In this document: positions 51,901 to 61,010 of the stretch, piece by piece | Layout of the letters: each line of letters opens with the position of its first letter | Position numbering within the stretch: position 1 is the first letter of the stretch | Assembly: GCA_963513935.1 (NCBI GenBank) | Contig: OY740769.1 | Location: 35,367,120 to 35,431,119, forward strand | Length of the DNA stretch: 64,000 nt | DNA from: Aphrophora alni | Taxonomy: Eukaryota > Arthropoda > Insecta > Hemiptera > Aphrophoridae | Direction of reading: 5' to 3' | Translations under genes and position numbers: made by a program | The notes under the pieces: model-generated | Databases searched by the model: none | What the model saw: only the letters and a program-made list of their open reading frames with translations | Told to the model about the DNA's origin: nothing

Positions 51901-53350
51901 CTATCATATGTTCCTCCGTGATTCGTAAGATATTTAAAAAAGTGCATCTTGTGAAAGACGCATTCGCCAGAATTCTCATTGTTTACATTTTATCACAAAA
52001 AAGTCCAAGATATAACTAGTAGACATTTAACTTTAATGTAATAGCAGATATTTAATGTAACAAGAAATATCTGCTATTACATTAAAGTTGATTAAAGAGG
52101 CTAGTATAGCCCGATTAGCAGTTCTTTTTAGTAGCCCGTCGATGCCGCAAGGCGAAACAATTGTAGCTCATTTATACTAATAAATATTTGAAACTTTAAG
52201 CTTTTGCTTTATTTTATCCTTAGTAGACATTTATTTATATTTATATAAATTTACATATTTATATATAAAATTATATAAAACTTACTATATAATTTAAAGG
52301 TGAAATTAAACTGTTACAATACTTTATTTTTATTCCACTGTAATAAAACTATACATTTAAATTTATACGTAATAAACAAGATTAAATGTGGGAGGTATTA
52401 GATAATCTACATCACCGTGATACTTCTAACGTTTCATGACAGTCACTTACACCTCTGATCACGTGATCTATACCTGTGTCCGTCGCGGTAAGCACCCTCT
52501 AATAGAGGGATTGATCTCTTTATCGTATGGTTTTAGTATTTACCTTCCTCATTAGTATTAGGGGCACAAATTGTGGATGTTTAAAAAATCACCAAGTTAT
52601 TAAGAAATGACTCGTATTTATCAGTTAAGAAACAAAGGTATCTTTGTACTATTTTGTCTTCCATATTTACTATATAAACGCCGCTATGACCACCTAAAAT
52701 AGATTTCAAAATTTATAAGTGTGAAGCAAATAAAAATCCCTGATTGAATAGGCATTGAAACGTAATTGCCAGTAAAACTAATCCGGTACATTTGTACTTT
52801 CTTTCCTTTTTAAAGACGTCAAAAACGCGTGCTTTATATGATTTTCAAATTTTCTATCATTTAATAATCAATTAAAAATTAAATTATACACGAAAACAAT
52901 ACAAATTAATAACCCAGCGACATAATCTCAATTATAATCAGCATACAAACGAATAGAAAACATACGTAATAAGGTATGTTATTAAGACCATATGTGTAAC
53001 GACATATAGACAAATTGAAGGTGAGTGAATATAAAGTAAGTCCTACTTTTTTGCTGAATTGTCATCTAGTTAGTGATAACGTTTACTATATGTTAATATA
53101 CTTATATGTTTACTATATGTTAATTACTATATAATATGTTTAATATTTTTTTTTTGTAAAAGTTTTGCACAAAATATTATTTAAATTCACACTTGTTTTT
53201 TCCCCAACCTAATCTAGTTATTTGCTCTTAAAATTTGATTATAACCGAAACAACACTAATGTAAATAAAATATTTGTTTCAGCAGCAGATGTTAATTATT
53301 GCAGTACGTTCTCGTTACTGGTTGCTGTTCTACTTTATGTTCTATCATGA
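29531..53350 (+). CDS. beat-like: Beaten path (Beat) family two-Ig cell-surface protein, six proposed exons
   Basis: Joining 29,531-29,627, 45,884-46,107, 47,354-47,489, 49,758-49,891, 50,669-50,906 and 53,283-53,350 gives an open frame of 298 residues. Residues 1-32 are a putative signal region. Ig1 (about 40-150) has Cys58 (NLTC), Trp72 (VKWYKD) and Cys131 (NYKCEV). Ig2 (about 155-260) has Cys178 (LNCTA), Trp191 (VVWYING) and Cys242 (LRCSA). Family hallmarks are VKWYKDEFEFFRF, VFPEAGVNLD, SSGNYKCEVSTEAPNF and GLHFRIFKQHF. N-glycosylation sequons are NLT, NMS and NCT. The last 14 or so residues (STFSLLVAVLLYVLS) are hydrophobic without a basic tail, as in GPI-anchor signals. Known Beat proteins are neuronal ligands or receptors that bind Sidestep proteins in axon guidance and synaptic matching. 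Intron phases are 1-0-1-0-1. I cannot assign a Beat subgroup. Exon 1 is the uncertain part. Confidence 0.9.
33086..33184. repeat. GC-rich palindromic patch followed by (TTTTA)n
   Basis: TGCCGGTCGACGGCA at 33,086-33,100 is a hairpin with a 5-bp stem. It is followed by a T run, a CCACACGCCCGGGTTCC block and a (TTTTA)n tract at about 33,160-33,184. The composition contrasts sharply with the AT-rich intron. It resembles the end of a transposable element, but no second copy is visible. Confidence 0.4.
33752..33853 (-). repeat. Dispersed repeat C, copy 2
   Basis: Homologue of 26,103-26,215 by ordered shared words (GAGACCTGAT, AGAGATTTA, CCCATTACTACAT). Both are in the same orientation. Family unknown. 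Confidence 0.45.
36330..36705 (+). repeat. Internal direct repeat, copy 1
   Basis: This segment aligns with 37,690-38,035 over about 350 bp. Shared words are CTCCAGCGACTTGATTTATTC, TGACGTCACTGA, ATATTAGATGAAAA, CACACGTCGAGA, GACTCTAAC and GGGGAAAAGC. Both copies carry the TGACGTCA palindrome. The two lie in the same orientation about 1.33 kb apart inside the TA-flanked element. Confidence 0.85.
37690..38035 (+). repeat. Internal direct repeat, copy 2
   Basis: Direct homologue of 36,330-36,705, with small indels and about one substitution in five to six bases by eye. No coding frame is conserved between the copies. Confidence 0.85.
40345..40390. repeat. (TA)n microsatellite
   Basis: Perfect TA run of about 46 bp. 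Confidence 0.97.
41667..41713. repeat. Hairpin with 10-bp perfect stem
   Basis: AAAACCCGTC (41,667-41,676) pairs with GACGGGTTTT (41,704-41,713) across a 27-nt loop. It looks like a bacterial terminator but lies in a eukaryotic intron, so that reading does not apply. It is most likely chance or a repeat fragment. Confidence 0.6.
45884..46107 (+). CDS. beat-like: Beat gene exon 2 (first half of Ig1)
   Basis: A T-rich tract and TAG precede 45,884 and GTAAGT follows 46,107. The exon adds 75 residues, from VVQSLKLTELIVPKF to FPEAGVNLD. It contains the first Ig cysteine (NLTC), the core tryptophan (VKWYKD) and the EFEFFRF segment typical of Beat proteins. It starts in phase 1 and ends in phase 0. 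Confidence 0.93.
46108..47353 (+). other. Beat gene intron 2 (phase 0)
   Basis: GT...AG intron with nothing recognised inside. The opposed open frames at 46.44-46.86 kb lack domains. Confidence 0.85.
47354..47489 (+). CDS. beat-like: Beat gene exon 3 (second half of Ig1)
   Basis: Preceded by TATAG and followed by GTAAGT. It encodes 45 residues, ESVSGMFNVALTDLSFPSSG continuing NYKCEVSTEAPNF, with the second Ig1 cysteine and an NMS sequon. The SSGxYxCEVSTEAP block is a strong family signature. It ends in phase 1. Confidence 0.95.
48579..48621. repeat. (AT)n microsatellite in intron 3
   Basis: Perfect AT run of about 43 bp. Confidence 0.97.
48906..48992. repeat. (AT)n microsatellite in intron 3
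   Basis: AT run of about 87 bp with a single TT phase shift near 48,955. Confidence 0.97.
49758..49891 (+). CDS. beat-like: Beat gene exon 4 (first half of Ig2)
   Basis: TTCGTAG acceptor and AAG|GTAAGT donor. It encodes 45 residues, from SYPKYDPIIEGIQTSYSEG to IVVWYINGVK. The second-domain cysteine (LNCTA), an NCT sequon and tryptophan (VVWYING) are present. It ends in phase 0, mirroring the split of Ig1. Confidence 0.94.
49892..50668 (+). other. Beat gene intron 4 (phase 0)
   Basis: GT...CAG intron. The 121-codon open stretch starting at 49,896 lies inside it, begins just after the splice donor and ends in low-complexity AT-rich sequence; it is not a gene. Confidence 0.85.
50669..50906 (+). 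CDS. beat-like: Beat gene exon 5 (second half of Ig2 and linker)
   Basis: CTTTTCAG acceptor. It encodes 79 residues, from ADTYILEQSPPLLSKDG through KYVGLHFRIFKQHF and IELRCSATVPGL to a charged linker ending AQERHNE. The final Ig2 cysteine lies in LRCSA. The donor GAAG|GTATAT is weaker than the other four. Reading through it adds GIYRKYNTTYSVV and a stop. Confidence 0.93.
52029..52089. ncRNA. Perfect 25-bp inverted repeat, possible small-RNA hairpin
   Basis: The arm 52,029-52,053 (begins AACTTTAATG, ends CAGATATTT) is exactly complementary to 52,065-52,089. The loop is 11 nt (AATGTAACAAG). The stem extends by a T-G wobble and one more pair. Size and shape suit a microRNA-like or siRNA-like precursor on either strand, but perfect pairing is unusual for animal microRNA precursors. 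A miniature transposon remnant or palindrome is equally possible. It lies in Beat intron 5. Confidence 0.35.
52400..52515 (-). repeat. Possible tRNA-like repeat fragment
   Basis: The reverse complement begins GGGTGCTTACCGCGACGGAC, in which TACCGCGACGG fits a degenerate box A, and about 50 nt later has CGTTAGAAGTATC as a weak box B. It shares some words with dispersed repeat C. No functional tRNA fold is evident. Confidence 0.2.
53283..53350 (+). CDS. beat-like: Beat gene exon 6 (hydrophobic C-terminus)
   Basis: After the acceptor triplet the frame reads AADVNYCSTF, then SLLVAVLLYVLS and TGA (53,348-53,350). This short hydrophobic tail without a cytoplasmic segment fits a GPI-anchor signal, with a plausible attachment site in the NYCST stretch. 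Phase 1 matches exon 5. The three AGs at 53,282, 53,285 and 53,288 are all in frame and would give zero, one or two fewer alanine/aspartate-side codons. Confidence 0.85.
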
Positions 53351-53740
53351 CACTTTCAAAATAGTTTAGTCCGATCTGATTCGGAAATAAACAGATATTA
53401 GCGAAGAGGGATGCCCATCTTGGTGCAGGAAGCAGCCGCTTGAGATATTGTATTTCGATACGGATTTATCTTTAATTTTAGTATAACGCTATCCTCAATA
53501 CACGAATATCATATTAAACTTCAATTATATGTTAACTATAAAAAAGTTATTTTAATTATTTAATATTATATGACAATTAAAACTCAATGTAAATAAATGG
53601 AAACATTGTAAATAATCCAAAAATTTCTTTTTTCAAATGTTAACATGAATAGCTGTAAATAGAGAATTGTTTTTACTAATATTATACATGTTAATATTAT
53701 CGTCAATTTCTTAAATGTAAATACAATAAAAATATGATGT
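53351..53740 (+). terminator. Beat gene 3' UTR with candidate poly(A) signals
   Basis: AATAAA occurs at 53,386-53,391, 53,592-53,597 and 53,725-53,730. The first would give a 3' UTR of only about 60 nt. Which site is used cannot be told from sequence. Confidence 0.4.
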
Positions 53741-56700
53741 AACTATCATTGATAATGCCAACGAAGGATATGCGGCAGACTGAAGAACTAAATTTTTTAT
53801 GATAGGTGGAAGATATTAGAAATATCAATTTCGAGTGATAATTTGGGCTTGAATATAGGAAGGATGTTTGCACAAACTCATTTATTTTAAATAAAAACGT
53901 TCTTTATGTTAATATGAATTAGCGACTAGTAGAAATTGTTATTTTTAAACTGTATAATACAAAACCTCTAACATAAAATTTGTAATTTTGTCCCAATTCT
54001 GCTCAATGTGATATTTGTTATCAGTTTTAGAAGCTTTAACTTGTTTCTCACTTTTAAAAATGACCTCTAAAACTTTCAAATATTGATTACAAGTGAATAC
54101 ATTTTTCGACTGTAAATCTTACATCATACTATAGTAGTTATTAAGAGAGTTATAACTATTAACAAACTTCTTAGTAATAAAACATCAATATTAGAATAAA
54201 ATCAGCAATGTTAGGCCCAGAAATGGATGTTATTTGATTTTTAGTCAAATGGAGTCTACCTTTACTATGGGTATGATGTTATTGTTAATAGTTTTTAATA
54301 CTGCTATACATGTTTGCTATCATTTATGTATATACAACTAATACATGACGTTTTAAAATATTGAACAACTGCTATTACTAAATGACAAATATGAAATATG
54401 AAAGTGAAATTGGATAACACCAACATAGTCTAGTAACCTATTGTCATATTAAAAATTAAAACTAGTTTTGTAAGAAAGTTTCAAGCAGTAACAAAAATTA
54501 AGACTACATACAAAAGTAATCGATAAAACGCAGACCTATACTTCACAAAGAAAGCCAAACATAAGATTTGTCAACTAACTAAATTGGGGTTAGGGGCCTA
54601 TATGCGAACGGATTGTGACAAAAAGGTTTATTGGGGGGGGGGGAGGCCGGTTATTTTTAGTCATTCTTTTAAAATTCACTTCTTATGAAGTTTTAACCAA
54701 ACAAATTATCAGCCTTATTTAAATTAGAGTAATATTAACTTTTGCTGTTTTTATTTTTTTCGTTCCATTCAATCCAGGTCCTACAAAGAACCTGTAGTAT
54801 GTAATTTTGTGTAGTTTTTCCATATAAATATATCTACACCAAGATCAAGTTAGGCAAAGATACACTTTCAACAGAAAATGGAAAAGAATTTTTATTTCTT
54901 TCATGTCAACGTATCAGCTGATTACCAAATTTGTATTATCTGTGTAAACTTATAAAATTAAATTGTGTCCTTCGATGAAGCAACTCTTAAGTTTTCTTTA
55001 ATAGTATTATTTTATTTGCTATTACAAATTATGGAAAATATATAATACAATAATTTTCTATATGTGAAACAACACTTGAAATTTCAGTAAAAATGCAGAA
55101 TAATCAATTAACTATTATGTCCATCGTCGTTTTAATTATATTAAAATTAAACAAAAATGTTTATAATGTATTATTTTAACAGCTCATCACGACACTGTCT
55201 TATTTTTTAGAGAAAATAAACTCTTTAGTCGTATGTAAACTATTTTATATATAAATAAAAATATTATAAATAAGTTCATGTTACCGAATTTGTAAAATGT
55301 TATGAACACTTTAAACAATACAGATAAATGTTTGTAAAACCAATGAGATATTAAATAATTATGATGTAACTACATTTGTATGATTGCTATGAATATATTT
55401 TTTTTGTGGCTCTGAAACCTCTCCCATCTGTTAATTGTTCCCATTATAGCTGCTCTGTTAAATGAGCTCTTTGTTGATAATTTCCCTAACCACAGATCCA
55501 TTAACGATAATTAAACTCAGTTGTTGTAATAATTATTTAATTGAATACTGTTTACTCCCAAAATCACTTATTTTATTGTTTTATATATTTATTTATTTAT
55601 TTTCATGAAGAGGACCTCAAAATGGATTCTTTGCCAAAATAATCAAACTGGTTTTGTGACCCATCTCATAACGTGGTATGGGACGTTATGTGATAAAGTT
55701 GTAAAACATATAAATTAAAAGTAAAAACGTAATAAGGAAAATTATAATTAGATGAACCACATAAACAAGAAACAGAGAGTTTTACATGTATACTAATAGA
55801 GAATAAATATAAGGCTAAAGCTAGTCTTAGTCGGTCAGTCACAAAGAGGCAATATTTGCCTCAGTTAATTGACCTCGACATTTGATAAAATCGTGGTACC
55901 AATAATTCACTAAACTAAAGTAAAAAATTAGTCTATTATACCAAAATTTACGTGTTATTACCTAAAACCAACTCCAAAATATGTAAAAATAAATTTAGTA
56001 GATGCCTCTGAAGATAATAACTATGTTATCGAAACATTCTTCAAGTTATTTAACGGAATAAAACCAAATACCAACTGAAACAATTATTTGGTTTTAGTTA
56101 TTTATATCATCTGGGAAATTATCCACACTGGTTGTAATAATTATAGTTAATTTAATACATTCTTGAAATAGTATCTTATTTATTTTTGTTCATCAATAAT
56201 CTTTGTAACGAATTCCATTAGTGTTAACATGATTGTTTTTTACACAGCGTTTTCAAACACAGGTTTATACGTACAGATTTGGATGTGTTTCGGCCACTAC
56301 GGCCAAAGCCCATGATAATATTATCTAATCTATTGTATTTCTTACTTTCTATCTAACAACACAACATATCGTTTGTAACAGAAAACTGTATGCCATTTTT
56401 TATTTTTTACTATTTTTTTTACAATTAGATGATCTGAAATCCTAACCTATTTTGATCGGAAAAAATTTATGGATTTGTATTTTCATCAATGTTTACGGTT
56501 ACAAAAGTACAATATTCAGTGATTTAAAATACAATTACTAGTGATGTATAAACTAACTTAGAATATTTGTTACATTTTTTTTTAATTTATACAAATAAAA
56601 ATGTGTTTTGTGAGTCATTTATTTGGCTAATTATATTTTGATTTTTATGACTAATAGTTTTTATGTGATTCATCCTAATTGCCAATATTATGATGTAAAC

Positions 56701-58240
56701 TGATAATTAATTGCAAAAATGAAGTATTTTGAAAGTAAATCATACATAAAAATAGATGAAACTGTAATTTTAAACTGATCTGAAAATTATATTGAAAGAT
56801 TCATAATTTATGTATAATTAATCTCCAGTTCAATAACCTAAAGACACAATTCAGTTCCGATAACTGAATTTGACTGTAATGGACTTTGTCTTATGCATCA
56901 ATTACATCGGTATTTGTCAACATAGGCCTTTAGTACTCATATGGCCAATATACTTTAAATCAAACATTTTGTAAAGAGCGGCTTGACTTAAAAGTACTCT
57001 TGAATCTATTGTCTTGAAATATATTTATGTAGAAATGAATGCAATATAAATTTTTTATTTCTCTTGGTAAAATTGATTTAGTTTTTAACAATTATATACA
57101 TGTATTTTCCTTTTAGTTGTTTACTGGTTGATCAAATTAAAAATTATTAATTTTTTTTACAAATATATTTGTAGTCAAATGTAGTATTTTAAGCAATTTT
57201 AAGATACATTTCTAACTATCCACGTATCAGCAACATGTGGATACTTAAAAAGCGTTTTAGCGATGACAGCAAAGCAAGTAGCTTATTATTGCTTCAAGTA
57301 ATTCATTTGACTACAGCAAGGTTTGTAATAAATTTAAATAGTTTTAAAGCTAAAACAATAATTATGTATTTTTCATTTTGATAATTGGTCAAAATGAATT
57401 TAATAAATAAATTTATGCTCAATATCTAACTTATACATTTAGATCATTGAAAGAGTTTGAAATAGTTATTTTTAAATGTATGATTTTATTACATTACGTA
57501 ACGTGTATTTTACACTACAAAGAATAAAAGTGAAACTTGCCTGCAAATTACATAGCCTACACACCAAGTAGAGAATAAGTTAGGTTTGTTAGGTAATTCT
57601 ATATTAATATACATAATTTATTGAACATTTAAATTGATTATTTACTAAGTTTTAATAGATTTATATTAAGATATTATTGTTGAGATTCTAGTCATAACTA
57701 CACTTAGAGGAGATTGTGGGGTGCAAAGTTTCACTACACGGTGAGTCATATGTATCAAATTTACTCCACTATGCGAAGAAAAGATTTTTATTTTTTTTAA
57801 ATCTGTGAATTTTTTATTTTGTCTGTCAGATATTATGTGTACTGATTCATTCTTTTTTATTAATTTGTCCTAAATAAAACATTTATTGAGGTCATCATGG
57901 TACATTGCAGGCCTTGTCAATACAATGTAATACAAGCAGAACCTCTAAACATAACATCCCAAAGTTCGTGTCTTGTTCTTGAAATGCTAAATTTTATTGG
58001 TATTTCAAAGGATCATACACAATAATGGAAGTTCGTTGAACAGAGTTAGTTGTACCACGAGATTTCTGAGCTGCTAATTATATATTTACATTACTATTTT
58101 CATGACTTCGACTAGTTGTGGATATATTAACATAATAATTCCACTCGCTTCGTTCCATGCAGTATTGAAGGTGTACATTTGGAAATTAGAGTTCACTTGC
58201 TACGCTCGTGTCAGTGTTAATTGTGCTAATAATTTTTAGT
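53741..58240. other. AT-rich DNA downstream of the Beat gene
   Basis: No gene is recognised. Contents: an 11-base G run at 54,633-54,643, striking in this composition, and the hammerhead-like pair at about 56,008-56,305 described separately. Confidence 0.5.
56000..56310. repeat. Facing pair of hammerhead-like stem-GAAAC motifs
   Basis: On the + strand CTGAAGA (56,008-56,014) is followed by a 5-bp stem (ATAAC/GTTAT), GAAAC (56,031-56,035), a 9-nt loop and GTT, the order of a hammerhead core. On the - strand GGCC-GTAGT-GGCC followed by GAAAC lies at 56,287-56,304, without a clear CTGANGA box. Between them is a 12-bp-stem hairpin (TAAAACCAAATA and its complement, 56,059-56,096). Probably a decayed transposon terminus. 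Confidence 0.3.
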
Positions 58241-58249
58241 TTAAAGAAC

Positions 58250-58440
58250 TCAATTTCATTCTTCTTAAAATGCCTCCCCTTGCTAGAAAAACGTCAATGT
58301 TTGTGGGAACAGCCAACTAACATAAAAACAACCTTGTATCTCATAAGACGAGAAAATCCACATGTACCAAGTGTCAACTGCCTCTTTGATGGGTTTACGA
58401 ATGATCCCTTGGTTATCTCAGGAGTCAACAATTTATAAAT
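58250..58440 (+). pseudogene. Possible piggyBac-like transposase C-terminal fragment
   Basis: The frame through ATG 58,270 reads NFILLKMPPLARKTSMFVG, an in-frame stop, then HKNNLVSHKTRKSTCTKCQLPL and a second stop. The arrangement HF-hydrophobic, basic stretch and TRKSTCTKCQLPL resembles the cysteine-rich C-terminal region of piggyBac-type transposases, where a CxxC near Leu-Cys is usual. The expected other cysteines are lost and stops interrupt it. A different transposon family is possible. Confidence 0.3.
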
Positions 58441-59018
58441 TGTACCTTACTCTAATAAAAAGTTTAAGTACTAATAAAATACATGTCATTTTGTAGTATT
58501 TTATGTTTACAAGAAAATTACCATAGGAACAAAAGAAAAATTAAAATTCCAAGAATTTTACGTATATTGAAAAAAAAAAAAATACTTGGGATGACAAAAA
58601 TTTAAAATGAAAAACTATTACAGACAATACAAGAAAGAAGACGTTTATTACAATATTTAAAGAAATGATAGATAACTTTAATTTTATATGTTATTAATGA
58701 TGGATTCATAAAACAATTATTGAAAAATAGTAAGTCGAACCACCAGAAAAGTATTACTGCACATAAAACAAATAATGAAATATTAAAATTATAATCTATA
58801 TGAAGAATGATAAACAAAAGCTTAAATGGAAAGTGCTGCGTTGCTATCTCCAGGACTGGTGCCAAACTAAATACGCGGTTTAAATACTGAGGAAAGAGGG
58901 TCTTGTTTCGTTACAATAAATTTATATAGAGGAACAAGTATAATATTTGCATATTTGAAGTATCCAGATCACATAATTATATTTCATAAACAATTGAATT
59001 TAACCTGTATAAATATCT

Positions 59019-59250
59019 GTCAAGTAAGTTGATAGTCGTATGAAAAAACAATATATTGCAGATACGCAACTCTATCATCAGTTTCTTAATATATCACTCA
59101 CACATATTAAAACAAAATACACACAATACAAGTTACACATAAATACCACACAATTTCGGAATGATATATTTACCTTTCATTTTAATATGCAATGATCTCT
59201 TCAGACTGACTTAATATTAAGGATCTGACATAGGCAGGTGACATTCAAAT
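59019..59250. mobile_element. Second copy of the palindromic hammerhead-like element
   Basis: This aligns with 25,764-26,036 in arm, loop and spacing. The minus-strand left arm shares GTCA.GT.A, TAGTCGTAT.AAAAA and CAATA with the other element's arm. It has CTGATGA at 59,075-59,081 (minus), and the right side has GGATCTGACATAGG at 59,221. The distance between the two cores (about 145 bp) matches the first copy, and the loops share CACT.ACACAT and AAGTTAC words. The right arm seems truncated and the ribozyme core decayed. It lies about 1.2 kb from the Penelope-like endonuclease fragment. Confidence 0.45.
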
Positions 59251-60499
59251 ATCTAATTCCTACTGTAAAACTAATATGTTTTTCTTATTACATCATAAAT
59301 AATCACACTGGTATTCCAATAATCACAAAGTTTACGTTGTAATACATACAACATTTGAAATTTATGATTATATTTTCATTTTTCATTGTAATATAAGATT
59401 TCATTGAACGTGAAATACTTTAAATTTTAAATATGTTTTAAGTGAATTTACCGTTGTCAAGTTGCAAGACCTTTTGCTTTTTATTACAGAGCTTCCAGCT
59501 TGACTTCCTTTAGGGGCTAAACAAAATCCTTTGTTGACCTAGCTTTATGGGGTGATATTAGAGAGGTAGGAAATTCTGGTTCCAATTATATAATTATGCT
59601 AATTGTTATCTACGTGCTGACGACAAATCGTCGTACTGGAAGCTGTCCACCAATCCTTGACCTTCCTTAGGCTGTTGTGGATATGATCATTGTTATAACA
59701 TGAACAATATATATTTTCAATAAGTAAGTCAATAACAATGGTTGCGTAACTAAAACTTAAGATAATTGTGTTTGTAATATGTCAAGCGATTGATAGAACG
59801 CACTTTAAAGTAAAATAAATTTAGTTGTTGTTTAAAGGCGAACACATCTCGGTTATTATACTCTTATAAAAAGTAAGAAACAAACATAAAATCCTAGATA
59901 TCAAATACTTCAATAGCTTCAGCAAAAAAGTTTAATGAGAGAAACCAGATTTGAAGGCCAAAGAGAGGGATCTAAGCAAAACCTATGAACAAAGAGTGCA
60001 AATACAGCTTGATTACTCAATAATCCCACCAAAAGCCTCCGAGAAATACAATTGTTATAATATTCTATAAATCTATAATTCTAATAAGACAAGATAATTA
60101 GGTAGAGCATATTTTTCAGCAGTTTCTCATCTTGTCAACATTATTGTTTCAAGTATACCTACTTTTAAGTATCATCATGGAGTATCTGAATTTCAAGATG
60201 GGAAGAATATAATTAGTTGATTTTTTATATATTAGTTTTATCTCCACTGGGAATGCTATAATAAAAATGAGTACCTTGTTCCGCATTTCCCAGCTTAGGG
60301 AATATTACGTTTGCTGACACTTTACTGATATACTCCATTCTCAAAACACAAAATAATCCTGATAATCAGACGCTTGGACTCGGTATTTTAAGCAACTAGC
60401 TCATCCCACTCTTAACCCTCCTTTCATCCAGAACTATCTAAACCTCGTTTCTGGTTTGTCACTCCTCCCTTTCTACACATATTTCCGCCCATCCCTTTT

Positions 60500-61010
60500 T
60501 TTTTAAATACTTCACGTATTTCAAAAAGTCTTCTTGTGAATTAATTTGTTTATAAATAACTTTTTGTCTGTTTAATTTTGAAGTGTATATTTCCCGATTT
60601 CTAATATATTTAATATTATTCCCATTTCTTCATAATATAAAATTTCATGGATCCTTTCATTTCTGTAGGTGTATGACTTCACTTATTAAATGTGTGGCAT
60701 AATTAGAATCATTATTTTCATATTGAAAGACTTTATATGTTCGTTAAATTTAGTTTCAAATTTTCGCCCTGTCTGTCCGATATACATTGGGTTACACCTA
60801 CACATTATTTCGTATACTTCATTTTTATTATATTTATCTTGTAATATGTCTCAATGTTATTATTAAATTTAATTCAAATAGTGTTGTTAGTTGCCATACC
60901 TATGTCGCAGTTCATTAAAAATCTCTAAATTTATATTATTTTCCCCGTAAATGCAAATTTATTCAACACCTTTTTTGTTTTCCGATTTGTTCGTTTGTAT
61001 TTTAAGCTAT
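60500..61010 (-). pseudogene. Penelope-like retroelement remnant: GIY-YIG endonuclease end
   Basis: On the minus strand 60,817-60,731 reads VYEIMCRCNPMYIGQTGRKF and continues ETKFNEHIK. This is the cysteine-containing GIY-YIG endonuclease motif at the C-terminus of Penelope-like polyproteins. Upstream (60,891-60,877) is TNNTI, matching the conserved RTNNT segment. Downstream, after a -/+ shift, 60,707-60,687 reads SNYATHL followed by ISEVIH, then in another frame RNERIHEILYYEE and a Leu-rich LNILEIGKYTL segment, as in this family. Several frameshifts and stops make it non-functional. The reverse transcriptase part, which should lie toward higher coordinates, is not recognisable, so the copy is 5'-truncated or too decayed. 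Confidence 0.85.

Larger units (their letters stand above)
50907..53282 (+). other. Beat gene intron 5 (phase 1)
   Basis: Weak GTATAT donor; the acceptor lies in a CAGCAGCAG triplet. It contains a perfect 25-bp-stem hairpin (52,029-52,089) and a possible tRNA-like repeat fragment near 52,400-52,515. An AATAAA at 51,121-51,126 could end a read-through transcript. Confidence 0.8.
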
